64,000 bases of DNA from the NCBI GenBank assembly GCA_951804985.1, contig OX638136.1, positions 7,319,852-7,383,851 of the forward strand, in the 5' to 3' direction. Positions 44,815 through 57,845 of the stretch are shown here, one piece after another. The stretch comes from Dryomyza anilis (taxonomy: Eukaryota; Arthropoda; Insecta; Diptera; Dryomyzidae). Below the pieces are notes generated by a model, which was not told the origin of the DNA, made no database searches, and worked only from the letters and a program-made list of their open reading frames with translations. Both the position numbers and the translations under genes were made by a program. Each line of letters starts with the position of its first letter. Position 1 is the first letter of the stretch.

Positions 44815-46176
44815 ATGGCTTCGAATTTGCCACCGGTTGAAAAATTACTTGGAAGAGAGAACTACAATACATGGCAATTTGCCATGAGAGCTTATCTGGA
44901 GCATGAAGATCTTTGGGATTGCATAGAAGTCGGATCACAGGAAAATGGCGACATCGTACGTTCCAGTACCTTTGCAAGAAAAGACCAGCTAGCAAAATCA
45001 AAAATAATTCTGTCATTGGATTCGATCAACTATGTTTATGTGCAAAATGCGACTTCATCTAAGGAAGCTTGGGAATATCTTCGATCTGCATTTCAAGACT
45101 CAGAACTGACTCGTCGTGTTGGGCTCCTCAAATCACTCGTCACAACTCAATTATGCAACTGCAAAAATGTAGAAGAATACATCAATCAAATTATCACAAA
45201 CGCTCACAAGTTAAATGCAATTGGATTTAGCGTAAATGATGAATGGGTAGGAACGTTCTTACTAACTGGTTTGCCATCTGAGTATCGTCCAATGATCATG
45301 GGATTGGAAAGTTCTGGATGTGTTATAAGTGCAGATGCAATCAAAACAAAATTACTACAATATGTAAAATTGGATACACAGTCATCTGAATCGGCGTTAG
45401 TGATGAAATCAAAACCGTGGCTTAAACCAAAAAATGGTCCTAGATGATTCAAATGTAACAACTATATTTCGAAGTATTGCCGTGAGTATTCCAATTCTTT
45501 TTCAACTTCGCAAAGATGCATGCATTCAGCGTGTACCATTGGCAATGCACAAAATGATCATTGGTACATTGATAGCGGCGCAACTGGCCACATGTCAAAC
45601 AATCGTAATTTATTTTCAAATTTCAATGCGAATCATATTCACAATATTATGACGGCTGATAACCAGATTTTAACTAGTGCTGGTATTGGAGATATAAAAC
45701 TTAATTCTAATCCAAATGACAAAAATGAAGAAATATATATTAAAAATGTATTGTATGTTCCTGGTTTAATTACAAATTTATTATCAGTATCTGAAATAAC
45801 AGAAAAGGGAAATAGGGTGGTTTTTATTCAGCAAAATTGTTATATTTTCAACGTTAAAAACGATTTAATAGCTCTTCCTGAAAAGTCCAGTTCAATGTAT
45901 AAACTATTTATACACTTACTTAGTTCTGACATATGGCACAAAAGATTAGGACACCTGAATTTTGATAGTTTAAATATGTTGAAGAGTGTTTCAAATGGTA
46001 TGAAATTCAAATTTAATAAACATTCTCAATGTATTGCATGTCAAACTGGTAAGCAGCAGAGAAATTAATTTTCACACGATGGATATACGCCAAGATTGTT
46101 CTTAGAAGTAATTCATTCTGATGTATGTGGCCCTATGGAAACTCCATCCATCGGTAAACATAAACTCGGTAAAGCT
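44815..46176 (+). pseudogene. copia gag-protease-integrase fragment (U7)
   Basis: Gag is 210 codons (44815-45444) and ends at the shared TGA. Protease and pre-integrase are open from 45520 to 46065 (YIDSGATGHM, HKRLGH, CIACQTGK), then the shared TAA. This is among the least damaged protease segments in the window. The end of the unit reads CATCGGTAAACATA rather than CCTCGGTAAACATA. Confidence 0.9.
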
Positions 46177-46284
46177 GAAACTTATTTCATTCATTTTTAC
46201 AATATTCTATTAATAATACTTTACTGACGAACTTAGATAATTTGAAATTCTAATACTACACAGTCATTTGAATGTAAAAATTAC

Positions 46285-46911
46285 CTCTGGAATTATTTTA
46301 TTGATGAATTTAAATAAATTCGATCCTTTAAAAACTGACGAATCGTGACAACTTCCGGGATATTTGCACGAAACATCAATAAACATGCAACTATCGTCGA
46401 CCACAGCTTGAAGAATAATTGCAGCCAATAATTTGTGGAATTGTGCAGGATTCTTAAATACATTCGAAATTCGTTTTTCAGTATCTTCGTTGGGCATTTT
46501 GATGTATGTCGTCATCAAAGTACAATTAAGAGATTTAATTACCTTATAAAAATACTTGTGGACAGTACTTTTATGAACTCCAGAAGTAGCACCTACTGCT
46601 CGGTACTCTCCGCATGATACCAACTTGTAAAGAGTCATTGCAACTTGTTTCTCAACAGAACATGGTATCTGTGTGGACACACTATTCGGCAAAGGCTGCA
46701 ATTTACTTCTTAAAGCATCACATATATCGCCAAACAACTTTTTAGACACACGAAAAGCTTCTCTGAACTGGTTTTCATCCGAATTTTGCAAAAGCAACCA
46801 AGCAGCTTCTTTGATTATACCATTTTATGAAATCCACTGCAGCTTCCATCTAAAGTCTCTTAAGATGTTCCATGCTACGCATGTGGGCTTCTTGCATCAT
46901 GCTTAAATTTG
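46285..46911 (-). pseudogene. PIF/Harbinger transposase fragment (U8), two deletions
   Basis: A 32-bp deletion near 46809 removes part of the N-terminal region. A 77-bp deletion near 46420 removes the CIDGPHIPI block with the first catalytic Asp. The second deletion happens to cancel the old frameshift, so the frame is open for 177 codons from the helix-turn-helix (GATSGVHKS) to PGSCHDSSVF and the exon end. It is a readable ORF but an impossible transposase. Confidence 0.87.
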
Positions 46912-47224
46912 TTGTTATAATTTTTGAAAATCATTTAATTTTTAGTGCATACTTACTTTAGTTTTCGTTTAAAATACAACCTTCTTTTTATCTCTTTATT
47001 GCGACGAAATAAAATTATTTTTTTAATAACGTTTTCATTTTATTATATTTTTTTGTTTAGCTTTGAACAAATTTTGGAAATAATTTGACATTCAATTTTT
47101 GACAAATAAAACTTAATGTATGTTAGAAAACATAGCGGCATAAACTGCTAAGTCTAAATTTTTACGTTGGCCCAGTTTAACCTGGGCTAAACTCATACGG
47201 CATAAACGAAGCCTATTTTGTTTC

Positions 47225-47307
47225 TGTAATAAATATAACTTCATTTATTTGTGATCTTGTTAATGATCAATTTACTTTTGTATTTTATTTTTGTTGAGTC
47301 AAATTTG
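47225..47307 (+). repeat. copia-like LTR fragment (U8)
   Basis: First about 83 bp of the LTR. It is cut at the deletion into gag. Confidence 0.75.
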
Positions 47308-47308
47308 C

Positions 47309-50300
47309 ATAGAAGTCGGATCACAGGAAAATGGCGACATCGCACGTTCCAGTACCTTTGCAAGAAAAGACCAGCTAGCAAAATCAAAAATAATTCTGTC
47401 ATTGGATTCGATCAACTATGTTTATGTGCAAAATGCGACTTCATCTAAGGAAGCTTGGGAATATCTTCGATCTGCATTTCAAGACTCAGGACTGACTCGT
47501 CGTGTTGGGCTCCTCAAATCACTCGTCACAACTCAATTATGCAACTGCAAAAATGTAGAAGAATACATCAATCAAATTATCACAAACGCTCACAAGTTAA
47601 ATGCAATTGGATTTAGCGTAAATGATGAATGGGTAGGAACGTTCTTACTAACTGGTTTGCCATCTGAGTATCGTCCAATGATCATGGGATTGGAAAGTTC
47701 TGGATGTGTTATAAGTGCAGATGCAATCAAAACAAAATTACTACAATATGTAAAATTGGATACACAGTCATCTAAATCGGCGTTAGTGATGAAATCAAAA
47801 CCGTGGCTTAAACCAAAAAATGGTCCTAGATGATTCAAATGTAACAACTATATTTCGAAGTATTGCCGTGAGTATTCCAATTCTTTTTCAACTTCGCAAA
47901 GATGCATGCATTCAGCGTGTACCATTGGCAATGCACAAAATGATCATTGGTACATTGATAGCGGCGCAACTGGCCACATGTCAAACAATCGTAATTTATT
48001 TTCAAATTTCAATGCGAATCATATTCACAATATTATGACGGCTGATAACCAGATTTTAACTAGTGCTGGTATTGGAGATATAAAACTTAATTCTAATCCA
48101 AATGACAAAAATGAAGAAATATATATTAAAAATGTCTTGTATGTTCCTGGTTTAATTACAAATTTATTATCAGTATCTGAAATAACAGAAAAGGGAAATA
48201 GGGTGGTTTTTATTCAGCAAAATTGTTATATTTTCAACGTTAAAAACGATTTAATAGCTCTTCCTGAAAAGTCCAGTTCAATGTTAAACTATTTATACAC
48301 TTACTTAGTTCTGACATATGGCACAAAAGATTAGGACACCTGAATTTTGATAGTTTAAATATGTTGAAGAGTGTTTCAAATGGTATGAAATTCAAATTTA
48401 ATAAACATTCTCAATGTATTGCATGTCAAACTGGTAAGCAGCAGAGAAATTAATTTTCACACGATGGATATACGCCAAGATTGTTCTCAGAAGTAATTCA
48501 TTCTGATGTATGTGGCCCTATGGAAACTCCATCCCTCGGTAAACATAGATATATCGTTACGTATATAGATGACTATTCCGAAAAAGTGTTTGTATACTTT
48601 ATGCGATTTAAAAGTCAAGTGCTCGAATACTTTGAAGAGTTTAGGAAGCTCATTGAAAACCAAACCGAAAGAAAAATAAAAATTCTTCGTACTGATAACG
48701 GATGAGAGTACGTAAATAATTCAATGAGAAATTTATTAAAGAAATATGGTATAAAACACAAGACATCGTGCCCATATACTCCTCAGCAAAATGGCCTTGC
48801 TGAAAGATACAACCGCACATTGGTCGAGAAGGCTAGGTCTATGATGAATTGCGCATCATTGCCAAAAGTTTTCTGGCAGAAGCAGTGAATACTGCAGCTT
48901 ATCTCATTAACAGATCGCCACATAAAAATTTAAATGTAACTCCGGCACAGAAGTTTGATCAATGTAGACCTAATATATCTAACTTAAGAGTCTTTGGATG
49001 TGTTGTAACAGTTCATATTCCAAAAGAAAAACGACGTAAATGGGATAATAAATCTGAGAAATGTATTTTTGTGGGATATTCTGAGAATTCAAAGGGTTAT
49101 CGTGTATATAGTATCAAAAGAGAAGATGTTATTAATAGCCGCGATATAGTATTTTTCGAAAACGATTTTATGACAAATATCCCTATGCCACGAAGAAAAA
49201 CTGTATATTTGTAACCGGATAACGACATTGGTCACGAATATTTAAATTCTGAATAAAACATAGATATTTTGAATGAATCTTTTTCATCAGAACAAGAAAA
49301 TTTATATGAAGTGGGAGATGAAAGTGAAGGTCATCATATAAATGTAATTTCAAAAAGTAATGTAAAAGAAAATATTTTAGAAGATACCACATCTGAAAAT
49401 TTGGACGAAAATAATGTATGTGAAGAATATTTACGAAGATCAGATAGACTAAAAATCAAAGAATTAAATAAAGTATGTTTAGCTAATGATCAAATAGATT
49501 TTGAAAACGTTAATGATTGTCCTCAAACAGTGGGAGAAGCACTGAATTGTGAGGAAACCAACAATTGGTTAAAGGCAATGCAACGCCAATCTAATTCGTT
49601 ACTTGAAAACGAAACATGGACGTTAACCGATTTGCCCACAGAAAAGAAGCCAATAAAAAACAAATGGATTTTTAAAAGAAAATAGATGCTGATAATAATA
49701 TAACTTATAAAGGTCGACTTGTTATAAAAGGCTGTTCCCAAAAGGCAGGTATCGATTAGCAGGAAACATACTCTCCAGTTATACGCTTCTGTTCAGTGAG
49801 ATTTTTAATTGCACTTGCGGCTAAACATGACATGACAATCGACCAAATGGATGCCGTAACAGCTTTTCTACAAAGTGACTTGAATGAAGAAGTGTATATG
49901 GTTCAACCAGAAGGATTCGTAAATGTAGAATACCCAAATAAATTATGCATGTTAAAGAAAGCCTTATATGGATTAAAACAATCTAGTCTGATGTGGAATT
50001 TAAAGCTTGATGGTGTTCTTAAAAAAATTGGTCTTTCAAGATCCAAAGTTGATCCTTGCGTATACTATAAAATTAAAGAACTCAGCATGATATACTTAGG
50101 TGTATACGTTGATGATATACTTATCTTTGCAAATAACAGTAACATGAAGCAAAAAGTAAAAAAAGAATTAATGTCTGCAATTAAAATTAAAGATTTAGGA
50201 TCAGGGAAACAATGTCTCGGAGTTCAAATCGTCAGAACAATTGGATCAATTTGCTTATCTCACGAATAATATTCTCAGAGTATTTTACAGAAATTTAATA

Positions 50301-51046
50301 TGGAAAACTGTAACCCAGTTAGTACACCAATGGACCCTAATCAAAAGCTTTCCAAGGATATGGCACCTACAGGTTCTATGGACATTGAAGATATGAAATA
50401 TATTTCATATAGAGAAGCAATTGGAAGCTTAGTGTATCTTTCGCAATGTACACGACCTGATATAAGTAATGCAGTTAATAATTTAAGTCGATTTAACAAG
50501 AACCCTGGGAAACAGCATTGGAATGCTGTAAAAAGAATATTTAGATATCTGAAAGGTACACTCGATTATAAATTAACTTTCAAGAAGGATTCTGGATATG
50601 TCTTTGGATTTTCGGATTCGGATTGGGCAGCAGATAGTGATGATCGAAAATCAGTTACCAGTTATGTATTTTTGTATCAAAATGCCGCAATTTCATGGAA
50701 TAGCAAAAGACAGCCCACTGTTGCTTTATCAACAGCAGAAGCAGAATATATGGCGTTATCTTCAGCAGCGCAAGAGGCTATTTGGATACGGAATCTAATA
50801 GATGAAATTACAATTTCAAATATTTCAAGTCCAATGGTGATTTTCTGCGACAATCAAAGTGCAAGTCATTTAGCAAATACGACTGGTTTTAGATCAAGAA
50901 CAAAACATATGGATATCCGTCATCATTTCATAAGGGAACAAGTTGAATGTGGCACTATCCAAGTGAAATCAATTAGGACAAACGATATGACGGCGGACAT
51001 TTTAACAAAACCGCTTTTTACTAAGCAGATGGGTTTATACAAATGA
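47309..51046 (+). pseudogene. copia Gag-Pol, nearly full length, dead (U8)
   Basis: The gag start is deleted; the remaining frame runs to TGA 47831-47833. Then come protease, pre-integrase (a one-base loss at about 48285 in TTCAATGTTAAAC shifts it), and integrase (IHSDVCGP, TDNG then TGA, QQNGLAERY). A one-base loss near 48875 (TTCTGGCAG) follows, then reverse transcriptase 49796-50269 (KALYGLKQ, YVDDILIF) and RNase H 50300-51046 (intact FSDSDWA, STAEAEYMAL, ILTKPL). Private stops are TAG 49756-49758 and TAA after TVYL (49213). The shared stops match U6. Confidence 0.92.
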
Positions 51047-51059
51047 GTTATAGTGGGAG

Positions 51060-51175
51060 TGTAAGAAATATAACTTAATTTATTTGTGATCTTGGTAATG
51101 ATCAATTTACTTTTGTATTTTATTTTTGTTGAGTCAAATTTGATATAATAAAATTTTTACTCTCGATCATTTTCA
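51060..51175 (+). repeat. copia-like 3' LTR (copy B)
   Basis: Same extent and same junction with foldback sequence as 23180-23295, so the junction predates the segmental duplication. Confidence 0.72.
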
Positions 51176-51265
51176 GTTTCACCATACATCCAAATTTCAT
51201 TAAATTCTGAGATGTTGCTGCCAAAATTTGATTTTTTTCGGTTAATTTGATATGGAATGACTCAT
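51176..51265 (+). repeat. Foldback arm-end fragment (copy B)
   Basis: Counterpart of 23296-23383. Confidence 0.75.
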
Positions 51266-51625
51266 CCGTTTGTTTGTTTGTGCGCTATGCAAACGTACAC
51301 CTGTGCACGGAGTTTCTTAAAATTTTAAATATATATCCTACACACCCAGGAGAAGGTCACTACATAGTTTTCGTTGACCACGCCTACTTGTACGCCCATT
51401 TTTATTTTTGGTGTATAATTCAGATTCATAGCAAAACCACTGAATGTATTTTTCTTAAAATTTGCATTACTATGCTATAAAGTCCATGTAGTATCCTAAA
51501 CTATATATAAACTAGATTGGGCAAAGGGGTGTGGCACCGCCCATAGAACCCAAAAATTCAGTACGCTATATCTCAGCACTATAAAATCACTCCATATACT
51601 TGTATTCACAAAATATTTACTCTAG
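51266..51625 (+). repeat. Dispersed repeat family D, copy B1
   Basis: Counterpart of 23384-23745; it keeps GACCACGCCTACTTG where copy A has lost two bases. Confidence 0.75.
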
Positions 51626-52177
51626 TCATTTATAAAATAATTCTAATTTTAAATAATATTGTGTTTTTCAATATGTTTTGCGAAAACCTAAATAAAGTGG
51701 TGGCAACCCTGATATGATAAATTCAAATTAGAATTCACAATGGAATGGCGAATCGTCCCAAGACGAACCATCATGTGGCGAACCGTTCCAAGGATTCACA
51801 AAATCGTGAACCGATATCGACGCAGGAGATTCTAAATAAATTACCTGATTGTAAAAATAGCATTAATATAAAAATGGCCTGAATATATTTAATCCAATTA
51901 AAATTAATATCAATGTAAAGCAAAATTTAACTGGTTTTACAAGATAAAGTGATGTAAAGGCATTAATTGTATGTTTTTAAAGTACTACTGCGTTTTAATC
52001 CTGCAAGAAAAATGTTTTGCAAATTATTTTTTTAATAATGATGCTAATCGATAGGTACTTTTAAACTTTTTTTAACTTTTAAAACAAACAAATAATACCT
52101 TTACATCACCATTTTAACTAATATCCAAATCATTAGAATTAACTAAATTGTACGGGTTTTCTTTCGATTTCGATTTC
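51626..52177 (+). repeat. Dispersed repeat family E, copy B1
   Basis: Counterpart of 23746-24270, with a small local duplication (ACTTTTTTTAACTTTTAAAAC near 52068). Confidence 0.75.
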
Positions 52178-52179
52178 TA

Positions 52180-53593
52180 TTGGAAAATTATAAGAGTATA
52201 TTTTATTAAAATCTGCGTTTTCACAAATATGTGAACAATTACAATGAATTGGACAACTTTGTGGCAAACATTTTCGGGAATTATGGGATCGTGGGACTAG
52301 AAGCTCTTATTTGTCAGCGACACACATACGGCAAATTCCGTGAAACTCCAATTTCGTATTTTGTAGCAGCGCAGCGTCAACAGTGTTGATGTTGCGCATT
52401 TTTGTTTAGTAGCGCAGTACTAAAAAGAAAGTACTTTACTTAACAATACTAATTATGTATATAATGGTATAATGTTTTTTATTTTTAATTTCTTATTGGC
52501 AAATAACTTACACATTTTAATAATTATTAAGGGTGTGTGTGAGTATGAATAAATTGCAGACTAAGCTAAACTTTGTAGCTACCTTTCGAGCAAACTAAAT
52601 TGGAAGACATCAAACAGACATATGATAATCGTTTTATTAGGGACTTTAACAATTACAGATTACTGAATGCCGATCGAATTAAAACCCGTACAATTTAGTT
52701 TAATCAGCAATTTAGTCGAACTCTCAATATGAAAAATATGCGTTTTAAAAATAGTACTTTTGTAATTCATAAAGGCGAAAAGTACGAACTTACGTTTTCT
52801 ACGTTTTTCTTTTTTTAGTTTTTGGATAACATTTCACATCACCGTGTCTATTTTATTACATTAAAAATATAATAATTATTAAAATATAGATATTATTTAC
52901 ATACAAAAAAGATTTCTGACATCGGTTTGGATTATTTTTATATTATTTTACAGATTATGCCCCTTTCAGTTTGTACGGCATTTTTAAAAATGATTTTTTT
53001 TTTTCTAAATGTGTGTGTATTTTATTTGCATACATAGTTATATTTTAGCATAAGAACTAAACATTTGAAAACAAGGGTAAATATCGAGTACGAGAAAATA
53101 GCGATATTTTATATCACTAATTGGTACGCGCAAAGAAAAGTACAAACTTAACGTTTTCCCAACATTCTTCACAACAATTTGATCTTTGCGTTTCCTGGAA
53201 TTGTCATAAATGTTTTCGGCGCGTGTCAACCGCACGGCCGGACTATTGCTATGCGCAATTCGGACGCGCTCAAGTACAGCGCGCGAAGTTCACGAACTTA
53301 TTTCGTGGAATTGTTGCGACCTAACATTTTTGCAATAATCGTTAATTTACGCAATGTCGATTTAGTCGGAAAAGTATTTTCCTGCAACAAATCACATTCG
53401 CCATTTTCTTTACTATATTAAAAAATGTAAATGTAAATTTGCCGTATGTGTGTCGCTGACAAAAAATATCTTCGATTCCCACGATCCCATAATTCCCGAA
53501 AATGTTTGCCACAAAGTTGTCCAATTCATTGTAATTGTTCACATATTTGTGAAAACGCAGATTTTAATAAAATATACTCTTATAATTTTCCAA
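52180..53593. mobile_element. TIR element (copy B), internally deleted
   Basis: Same TTGGAAAATTATAAGAG ends and TA flanks as copy A, but shorter by about 230 bp. The loss falls near 53410-53440, where TTTTCTTTACTATATTAAAA abuts AATTTGCCGTATGTG, removing part of the right arm. Confidence 0.72.
52530..52727. mobile_element. MITE-like palindrome (copy B), nested
   Basis: Counterpart of 24631-24828. Confidence 0.65.
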
Positions 53594-53958
53594 TAGCAAT
53601 GATATATTTTCATTAAAATGTATATAACAACAAAAATTCCAGAAAATGTGGGATTTTACGACTTTAATATTGTAACCCTTATTTTTTGACAAATTACAAA
53701 AATAAATGAATGCCAAAAAATGAATGCATTCATTGTTTTTTGAATTCTTTTTTGCCAGACTGAAATGAATGCATTCTTTGATGAATGAATTCATTTCGAA
53801 GGCCATCTGATTGGGTATTCAAGCGTTTGAATTCCCATTCTTTTGACAAAAATGAATGCATTCATTTTGAATTCCCATTCATTTGAGTACAAAAGAATTA
53901 AATAATGCATTATTTAACAACTCTGGTCTCAAGAATGTATTCATGAGTTAAGCAAAGG

Positions 53959-54189
53959 ACGAAATGGAGAACAACACAACGACATTTGTCACCCGGTGAT
54001 TTAGTTATCATTCGCGTTGAGAATACCCCACCAAAATTGTGGAAGACTGGACGACTTATTAAGTCTTTTCCGGGAACAGATGGCCTCGTGCGAAATGTTA
54101 GTATTAGAACGAGTGGAAAATCAATTAACTCGGGATATATCAAACGACCTGTGCAAATATTGTGTACACATTATATCATATTATCTTAA
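53959..54189 (+). pseudogene. BEL/Pao Pol C-terminal remnant (DUF5641-like), copy B
   Basis: Same frame and residues as 26287-26517 (SPGDLVII, ENTPPKLW, RPVQIL). Confidence 0.7.
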
Positions 54190-54214
54190 AATAATTCCCC
54201 GTAGTAGAACGCTT

Positions 54215-54302
54215 TCCCGTGTAGTGAGTTTCGGTGTGGTGAGTTTATGTGTGGTGAGTTTCGAGATGGTGAGTTTTGGTGTGGTAAGATTAAGGAAGAT
54301 GA
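54215..54302. repeat. GTGTGGTGAGTTT minisatellite, block 1 (copy B)
   Basis: Counterpart of 26543-26630. Confidence 0.75.
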
Positions 54303-54337
54303 GTAACAATCAATTTTAAAGTTGAGGTGAAATCGAT

Positions 54338-54690
54338 CATTACGGCTGATATAAAGCGTACTGAATTTGTGGATTCCACTCCCCTTTGCCCAATATTGTT
54401 TATTTCTGGTTTAGGATATTGCATGGACTTTATATCATAGTAATACAAGTTTTCAAAAAAATACGTTCAGTGATTTTTCTATGAATCTGAACTGTACACC
54501 AAAAATAAAAATGGGTGTAAAAGTGGGCGTTGTCAACGAAAACTATATAGTGACCTATATAGTGACCATCTTCTGGGTCTCTAGGATATATATTCCAAAT
54601 TTTAAGGAAATCTGAGCACAGGTGTACGTTTGCATAGAGCACAAACAAACAAACGGAAAATGATTTTCATATATATATGTAGACTAGCTG
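54338..54690 (-). repeat. Dispersed repeat family D, copy B2
   Basis: Counterpart of 26665-27025. Confidence 0.72.
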
Positions 54691-54855
54691 GACCCGTTCA
54701 CCACTCGTGCAAAGATTTTATGAATGCAAGGATATAGATGTGATATAATAGTGATTTTATTAATATAAAGAGCATTTTGATTATTTATATCAGGGACTCA
54801 TGCTTCGCTGTGGACGTTTTTTATTAGTGTTATAAATGTAGTAACCAAAACAAAA

Positions 54856-55033
54856 ATAATTCCCCATAGTAAAACGCTTTCCCGTAAAATTCTTCCCAGT
54901 AGTGTTTTTCCAGTAGAAGTTTTAGTGTGGTGAGTTTTAGTGTGATGAATTTAGTGTGGTGAGCTTATGTGTGGTGAGGTTATGTGTGGTGATTTTATGT
55001 GTGGTGAGATTAAAGTTGAGTTGAGTTTAAAGT
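54856..55033. repeat. Minisatellite block 2 (copy B) with SINE empty site
   Basis: One GTGTGGTGAG unit more than copy A. It ends in TTGAGTTTAAAGTTGAG, the unoccupied SINE target (55022-55033). Confidence 0.78.
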
Positions 55034-55049
55034 TGAGTTGAAATCGATA

Positions 55050-55400
55050 TCATTACGGCTGATATAAAGCGTACTGAATTTTCGGGTTATATTGGAGGTG
55101 CCACTCCCTTTTCCCCAATATGATTTATTTCTGGTTTAGCATACTGCATGGACTTTATATCATAGTAATGCAAATTTACAAAAAAATACGTTCAGTGATT
55201 TTGCTATGAATCTGAATTATACACCAATAATAAAAATTGGCGTAAAAGTGGGCGTGGCCAACGAAAACAATATAGTGACATTCTCCTAAGTCTGTAGGAT
55301 ATATATTCCAAATTTTAAGGAAATCCGAGCACAGGTGTACGTTTGCATAGCGCACAAACAAACAATTGGAAAATGTGTTTTATATATATAGACAACCAAA
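55050..55400 (-). repeat. Dispersed repeat family D, copy B3
   Basis: Counterpart of 27688-28015, keeping AAAAGTGGGCGTGGCC, which copy A has lost. Confidence 0.72.
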
Positions 55401-56180
55401 ATACGGTGATACGTTAATGCAAATAAGAATTTAATAAAAATTTCTAAAATATTATTGACTACTTTTTTTATGCCCACACGAAAAGATCATGTTTCCCTCG
55501 CTCGCGTATTTTCTAACAAAAAATGTGGTTCAACTATTTGAACAACTATACCACTTTTCAAGAAAAAAACACATACTACAATTTACAAAAAAAAAAAAAA
55601 AATTGAAACAACAATATTTTATCCTCGCCTTTTCAACAAATTCGCGCTCTTTCTATATATTGCAAAAAATGTTACCAATGCATGAATTTGCAATTTTAAA
55701 AAATAATCTACAATTTATTTGTTTCCAATGCATGAAAATCTGGTCCAAACACACGAGTTTCCTAAAAACCACTACGAACAACCAAATTGTTTTAAAAATT
55801 GTTGCTAATCCGTTTTGGAGCACTTAGAAATTTTTGCAGACATGATAGTGGTCACAATTAAGGAATTGCCATCTCCGTTACAGATTTCCAACTGTTCCAA
55901 AATCAGAAAAAATGTGGCCAAAATTCGTTGATGGAAGGATAAACATTTTCTGGGGTCATACGCCATATGTATTCTAAAGAGGTTTTTTTTTTAACTTTTT
56001 GATATCAAAATCAAGTTTGTATCTGCTGTGCTACTCCTGGAATTCAATGAATCCTCCAGTGGAGCATTCAATGAATTGTAGAAGTAGCCGTACAGTTACA
56101 GTTTTGGTTTTAAAGTCAAACATTTTTTAAATCACCCCTTAACAGGGTTCCACAGGTGGCATCTCTGCATAGCTTCCAAT
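55401..56180. other. Non-coding repeat-derived sequence (copy B)
   Basis: Counterpart of 28016-28796. The A run is 16 bases here against 20 in copy A. Confidence 0.6.
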
Positions 56181-56262
56181 TCTACAAATTCGTGAACCGA
56201 TATCGATGCAGGAGATTCTAAATAAATGGCCTGAATATAAAAATAGCATTAATATAAAAATA
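56181..56262 (+). repeat. Dispersed repeat family E, short fragment (copy B)
   Basis: Counterpart of 28797-28880. Confidence 0.7.
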
Positions 56263-56599
56263 AATTCTCGACTGACGATACGAACATATTAAAAAAATTG
56301 TATCATTTAAAAATTCGTAAAATATTAAGAAATGGAAACACTCTTATAGCATGACGACGTAGAAATGGGTTGTGACGACGCGTCGAGGGCACTCATTTTT
56401 TTTAACAATTTACTTTACCTATATTTTAAAATAAAATTCGATATCTTGTCTCTAAGGCAGCTGCTGTTATTGTTGTTCATCTTGCTGTTGTTCGGGCAGC
56501 TGGTGTTGTTGTTGTTGTCTATACTGTTGCAATGGTTGTTGAAGTTGCTGTTGTTCGAAGTATTGTTATTGTTAATATTGTTGTTGATGTTATTATTAT

Positions 56600-57036
56600 T
56601 GCGGCATCAGCTGGGTCTGCCGCCAGCTTCAACTTATTAAAGTACTCCTCTGATTTCTGGTGGCGTTTAGATGATTCAACCTGCAGTCCTTGTGTGTACT
56701 GTCCTTTGTTGCGCCGCCACTGTTGGCGCTGCTGTTGCCATTGTTTTTGCCCCGGTTTTCGTTATTCCGATTTTTCCAGGGTGCTTGGTTCCCCTGGCTT
56801 TGCCACTGTTTACGCTGCGGCTGCCGTAGATGCTGTTGCCAGTGTTGTTGTCCCCGCTGATTGTAATTGCCTTGCCACTGGCGTGGCTGCTGACGTTGCC
56901 GCGCTAAGCGCTGTGATTCAGCGTCTAACAGGCACTGTTGCATTGTGCAAATGGTTTCCAAACGTTTGTAGGGCATGTTTTGCCATTGGAATCTTGGCTG
57001 ATAGTCTTCTATATCATCATCAAAAGGATACGCCAT
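56600..57036 (-). pseudogene. Gln/Trp/Arg-rich protein gene, copy B, broken
   Basis: The ATG at 57036 has a favourable context (AAAAATGGCG). The N-terminus is intact: an acidic patch (FDDDIEDY), RLETICTMQQCLLDAES, then the Q/W/R-rich region. A one-base loss in GTTTTTGCCCC (about 56750; copy A has GTTTTTGGCCCC) shifts the frame, so the conserved SEEYFNKLKLAADP end is out of frame. The two copies are broken at different places, which suggests the gene was open when the block duplicated. Function unknown. Confidence 0.55.
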
Positions 57037-57048
57037 TTTTCTAAACAA

Positions 57049-57615
57049 TTATTCGTAATTAACTCAAAAAAAAAAATAATACTGTAAACAACTTATCCAA
57101 ATATTATCGGAATAATTCGTTTACTGATTTTAAAAAAGACGCTTAGAGAGAGCGTTGTCATCTGCAGAGAACCTTTTGAAATTATTTTTATTATCCGAAC
57201 TTTTACTACTACACTCTGAAGAAAATGTCCCTTTCAGTGAATATTTTTTATTTTAAACCTTTTTTGTAACAGTACCAATAATAAAAATTCACTTTCTCTA
57301 AAAAAAATATACCCATTTTTTAAATGATTTTTTGGAATGTTACATTATGTTACATTTTTTTGGTGTATTTTTTAAAAATTTTCACAAATGTTAAATTTAA
57401 TGTTTTCGAAAAAATATATCATATACTACCGTAAACCACACATATACACACATACCAAGAAATACTTTACGTATATATAACAATTGATATTAATATAATA
57501 CAGACGGTTTGCCATTCCATGTTGAATTTTATTCTAAATATTGCGAAATTGAATAGAATGGAGAAAAGACAAAGATGCAGAGATGCAACGTAATTCAAGA
57601 AAATGTATTTGTAAT
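57049..57615. other. A+T-rich spacer (copy B)
   Basis: Counterpart of 29597-30185, with nothing recognised. Confidence 0.6.
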
Positions 57616-57845
57616 ATTATTTTCATGTAATTTTAAAGAATTACATTTTGTACCTTAGGAACATGAAATTTGGACAGGGTGTACATCTCCCAATTTAGGC
57701 GCGAAATTCGCCCCCTAAGGTACAAAAATAGGCGTGGCAAACTTGAATTTTTAAATGCAAATATCTGTGTACATAAAATAGCCACAGTATTGAAATGTAG
57801 CCCAATGAATATACATATACATCATGTGGTTGTTTATCATTTTTT
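57616..57845. other. 230-bp stretch present only in copy B
   Basis: CATGTAATTTTAAAGAATTAC through GCGCGAAATTCGCC to TCATTTTTTCAAATG lies between the spacer and the tandem repeat; copy A lacks it. It was lost with repeat turnover in A or gained in B. GTACCTTAGG and CCTAAGGTAC form an inverted pair within it (about 57651 and 57714). Confidence 0.65.

Larger units (their letters stand above)
42776..46176. repeat. Composite unit U7, still joined to full Harbinger
   Basis: Matches the other units from AAACTTATTTCATTC on. To its left it continues into the Harbinger intron (TTTTGTTAAAACTTATT) and exon 2 instead of the copia-derived CTCGGTAAAGCT junction. It therefore shows the original context of the unit's left end and is probably the leftmost unit of the second array. 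Confidence 0.88.
46177..51175. repeat. Composite unit U8 carrying full-length copia
   Basis: Counterpart of U6. A deletion joins LTR sequence (GAGTCAAATTT, 47307) to gag (GCATAGAAGTCGG), removing the LTR end, leader and about the first 35 gag codons. Confidence 0.9.

Noticed and set aside
56532..57044. 170-codon plus-strand frame, Ala/Val/Cys-rich
   Set aside because: Antisense of the Gln/Trp-rich frame. The minus strand has a good start context and more protein-like ends, and the plus frame is not kept in copy A.
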